In this document: positions 63,657 through 64,000 of the stretch, piece after piece
How positions within the stretch are numbered: position 1 is the first letter of the stretch
How the letters are laid out: each line of letters starts with the position of its first letter
From: an uncultured Clostridia bacterium
Lineage (GTDB): Bacteria > Bacillota > Clostridia > Oscillospirales > Oscillospiraceae
Assembly: GCA_947649615.1 (NCBI GenBank)
Contig: CANSSG010000003.1
Location: 82,846 to 146,845 of the forward strand
Direction: 5' to 3'
Length of the DNA: 64,000 nt
The notes under the pieces: model-generated
Databases searched by the model: none
Told to the model about the DNA's origin: nothing
What the model saw: the letters and a program-made list of their open reading frames with translations, nothing else
Program-made: the position numbers and the translations under genes

Positions 63657-64000
63657 TTAGGGTTGCAGCAGGCCCGCCGCCCGCATGTTCGTCAGCAGTT
63701 GGTTGAACTTCGTCAGGAGTTCGGATGCGTTGGCCGCGTTGCTTACCGGCGCAGCAGGGGTTACAGTGCCAGCAGGGCCAGTGGGGCCGGCGGGTCCCAT
63801 CGCGCCTGTCGCGCCGACAGGGCCAGCGGGTCCCATCGCGCCTGTTGCGCCGGCAGGACCGGCGGGTCCCATCGCGCCTGTTGCGCCGGCGGGACCGGCG
63901 GGTCCCATTGCGCCTGTTGCGCCGGCAGGACCGGCGGGTCCCATTGCGCCTGTTGCGCCGGCGGGACCGGCGGGTCCCATCGCGCCTGTTGCGCCGGCGG
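63657..64000 (-). CDS. Collagen-like (GXX repeat) surface protein, 3' part only
   Basis: The minus-strand frame is open from the window edge at 64000 down to the stop at 63657; only the C-terminal end of about 114 residues is seen. It consists of a 12-residue unit [12 protein letters not shown] repeated six times, then a degenerate unit ([11 protein letters not shown]) and a 36-residue helical end ([17 protein letters not shown]). Such Gly-X-X repeats form collagen-like triple helices in exosporium or surface proteins such as BclA. The N-terminus lies outside. Confidence 0.8.
   Translation of the reverse strand, partial: AGATGAMGPAGPAGATGAMGPAGPAGATGAMGPAGPAGATGAMGPAGPAGATGAMGPAGPVGATGAMGPAGPTGPAGTVTPAAPVSNAANASELLTKFNQLLTNMRAAGLLQP
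63762..64000 (-). repeat. 36-base tandem repeat array in the collagen-like gene
   Basis: The unit recurs exactly every 36 bases (marker CAT at 63798, 63834, 63870, 63906, 63942, 63978) with few substitutions, extending past the window edge. High identity suggests recent slippage or recombination; length variation between strains is likely. Confidence 0.85.

Noticed and set aside
63762..64000. 36-bp repeats considered as a CRISPR array
   Set aside because: The repeats are contiguous without spacers and encode Gly-X-X triplets in frame.

Overview
The window is a 64 kb stretch of a GC-rich, strictly anaerobic Firmicutes chromosome. Glycine-radical ribonucleotide reductase, a 6S RNA, a spoIVFA/spoIVFB-like pair, collagen-like surface repeats, sigma-A promoters of the TTGNNN-N17-TATNNT type and the protein families point to the Clostridia. 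The high GC and gene content suggest an Oscillospiraceae-type gut organism (Oscillibacter / Flavonifractor / Lawsonibacter-like); this placement is inference. Coding density is high and I see no tRNA, rRNA, CRISPR array or prophage.

Layout. 1-6377 is a translationally coupled histidine operon (tail of a probable hisZ, then hisG-D-C-B-H-A-F-IE). 6464-13193 carries a small zinc-ribbon membrane protein, ispE, degV, adenine deaminase, an atypical superoxide dismutase and an ECF sigma/anti-sigma pair. 13197-20396 (minus strand) holds a sugar acetyltransferase, a LysR regulator, nrdD with recognisable NrdR boxes and a CRP/FNR-type site, and an ACT-protein / hom / lysC operon. 20536-30785 holds an AI-2E-family transporter, pth, prs, a GlmU-like protein, trmL, the glycolytic run pgk-tpiA-gpmI and a beta-CASP metallo-beta-lactamase. 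30786-31330 is a relic of an IS3-family element. 31331-36903 is a cofactor region (cobO, cls, a Sel1 mini-protein, pncB, divergent coaW, larE). 36839-38501 is the SpoIVFB/SpoIVFA-like pair. 38831-40520 holds an NTF2-like protein, a NUDIX hydrolase and an orphan response regulator.

40579-52524 is the most interesting region. It is a divergent cluster with the antiterminator gene glpP and a Gfo/Idh dehydrogenase on the left. On the right is a 10-gene operon: lipoprotein binding protein, ABC ATPase, two permeases, a small beta-sandwich-like protein, a PHP phosphoesterase, an IolE-like TIM barrel, and a three-gene GlpA/GlpB/DUF1667 glycerol-3-phosphate dehydrogenase. Both sides start with a good promoter followed at once by an intrinsic terminator, which is the architecture expected of GlpP-controlled antitermination. 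I propose it imports a glycerophospho-compound (perhaps glycerophosphoinositol), hydrolyses it, oxidises the glycerol-3-phosphate to DHAP and processes the released polyol.

52633-64000 contains rpmE, a two-domain molybdenum hydroxylase, PBP1A, a DUF1292 protein, a probable 6S RNA, a second NUDIX hydrolase, an RlmL-type RNA methyltransferase, rbfA, nrnA, a DivIVA-like coiled coil, and the 3' end of a collagen-like (GXX) repeat protein that runs off the window.
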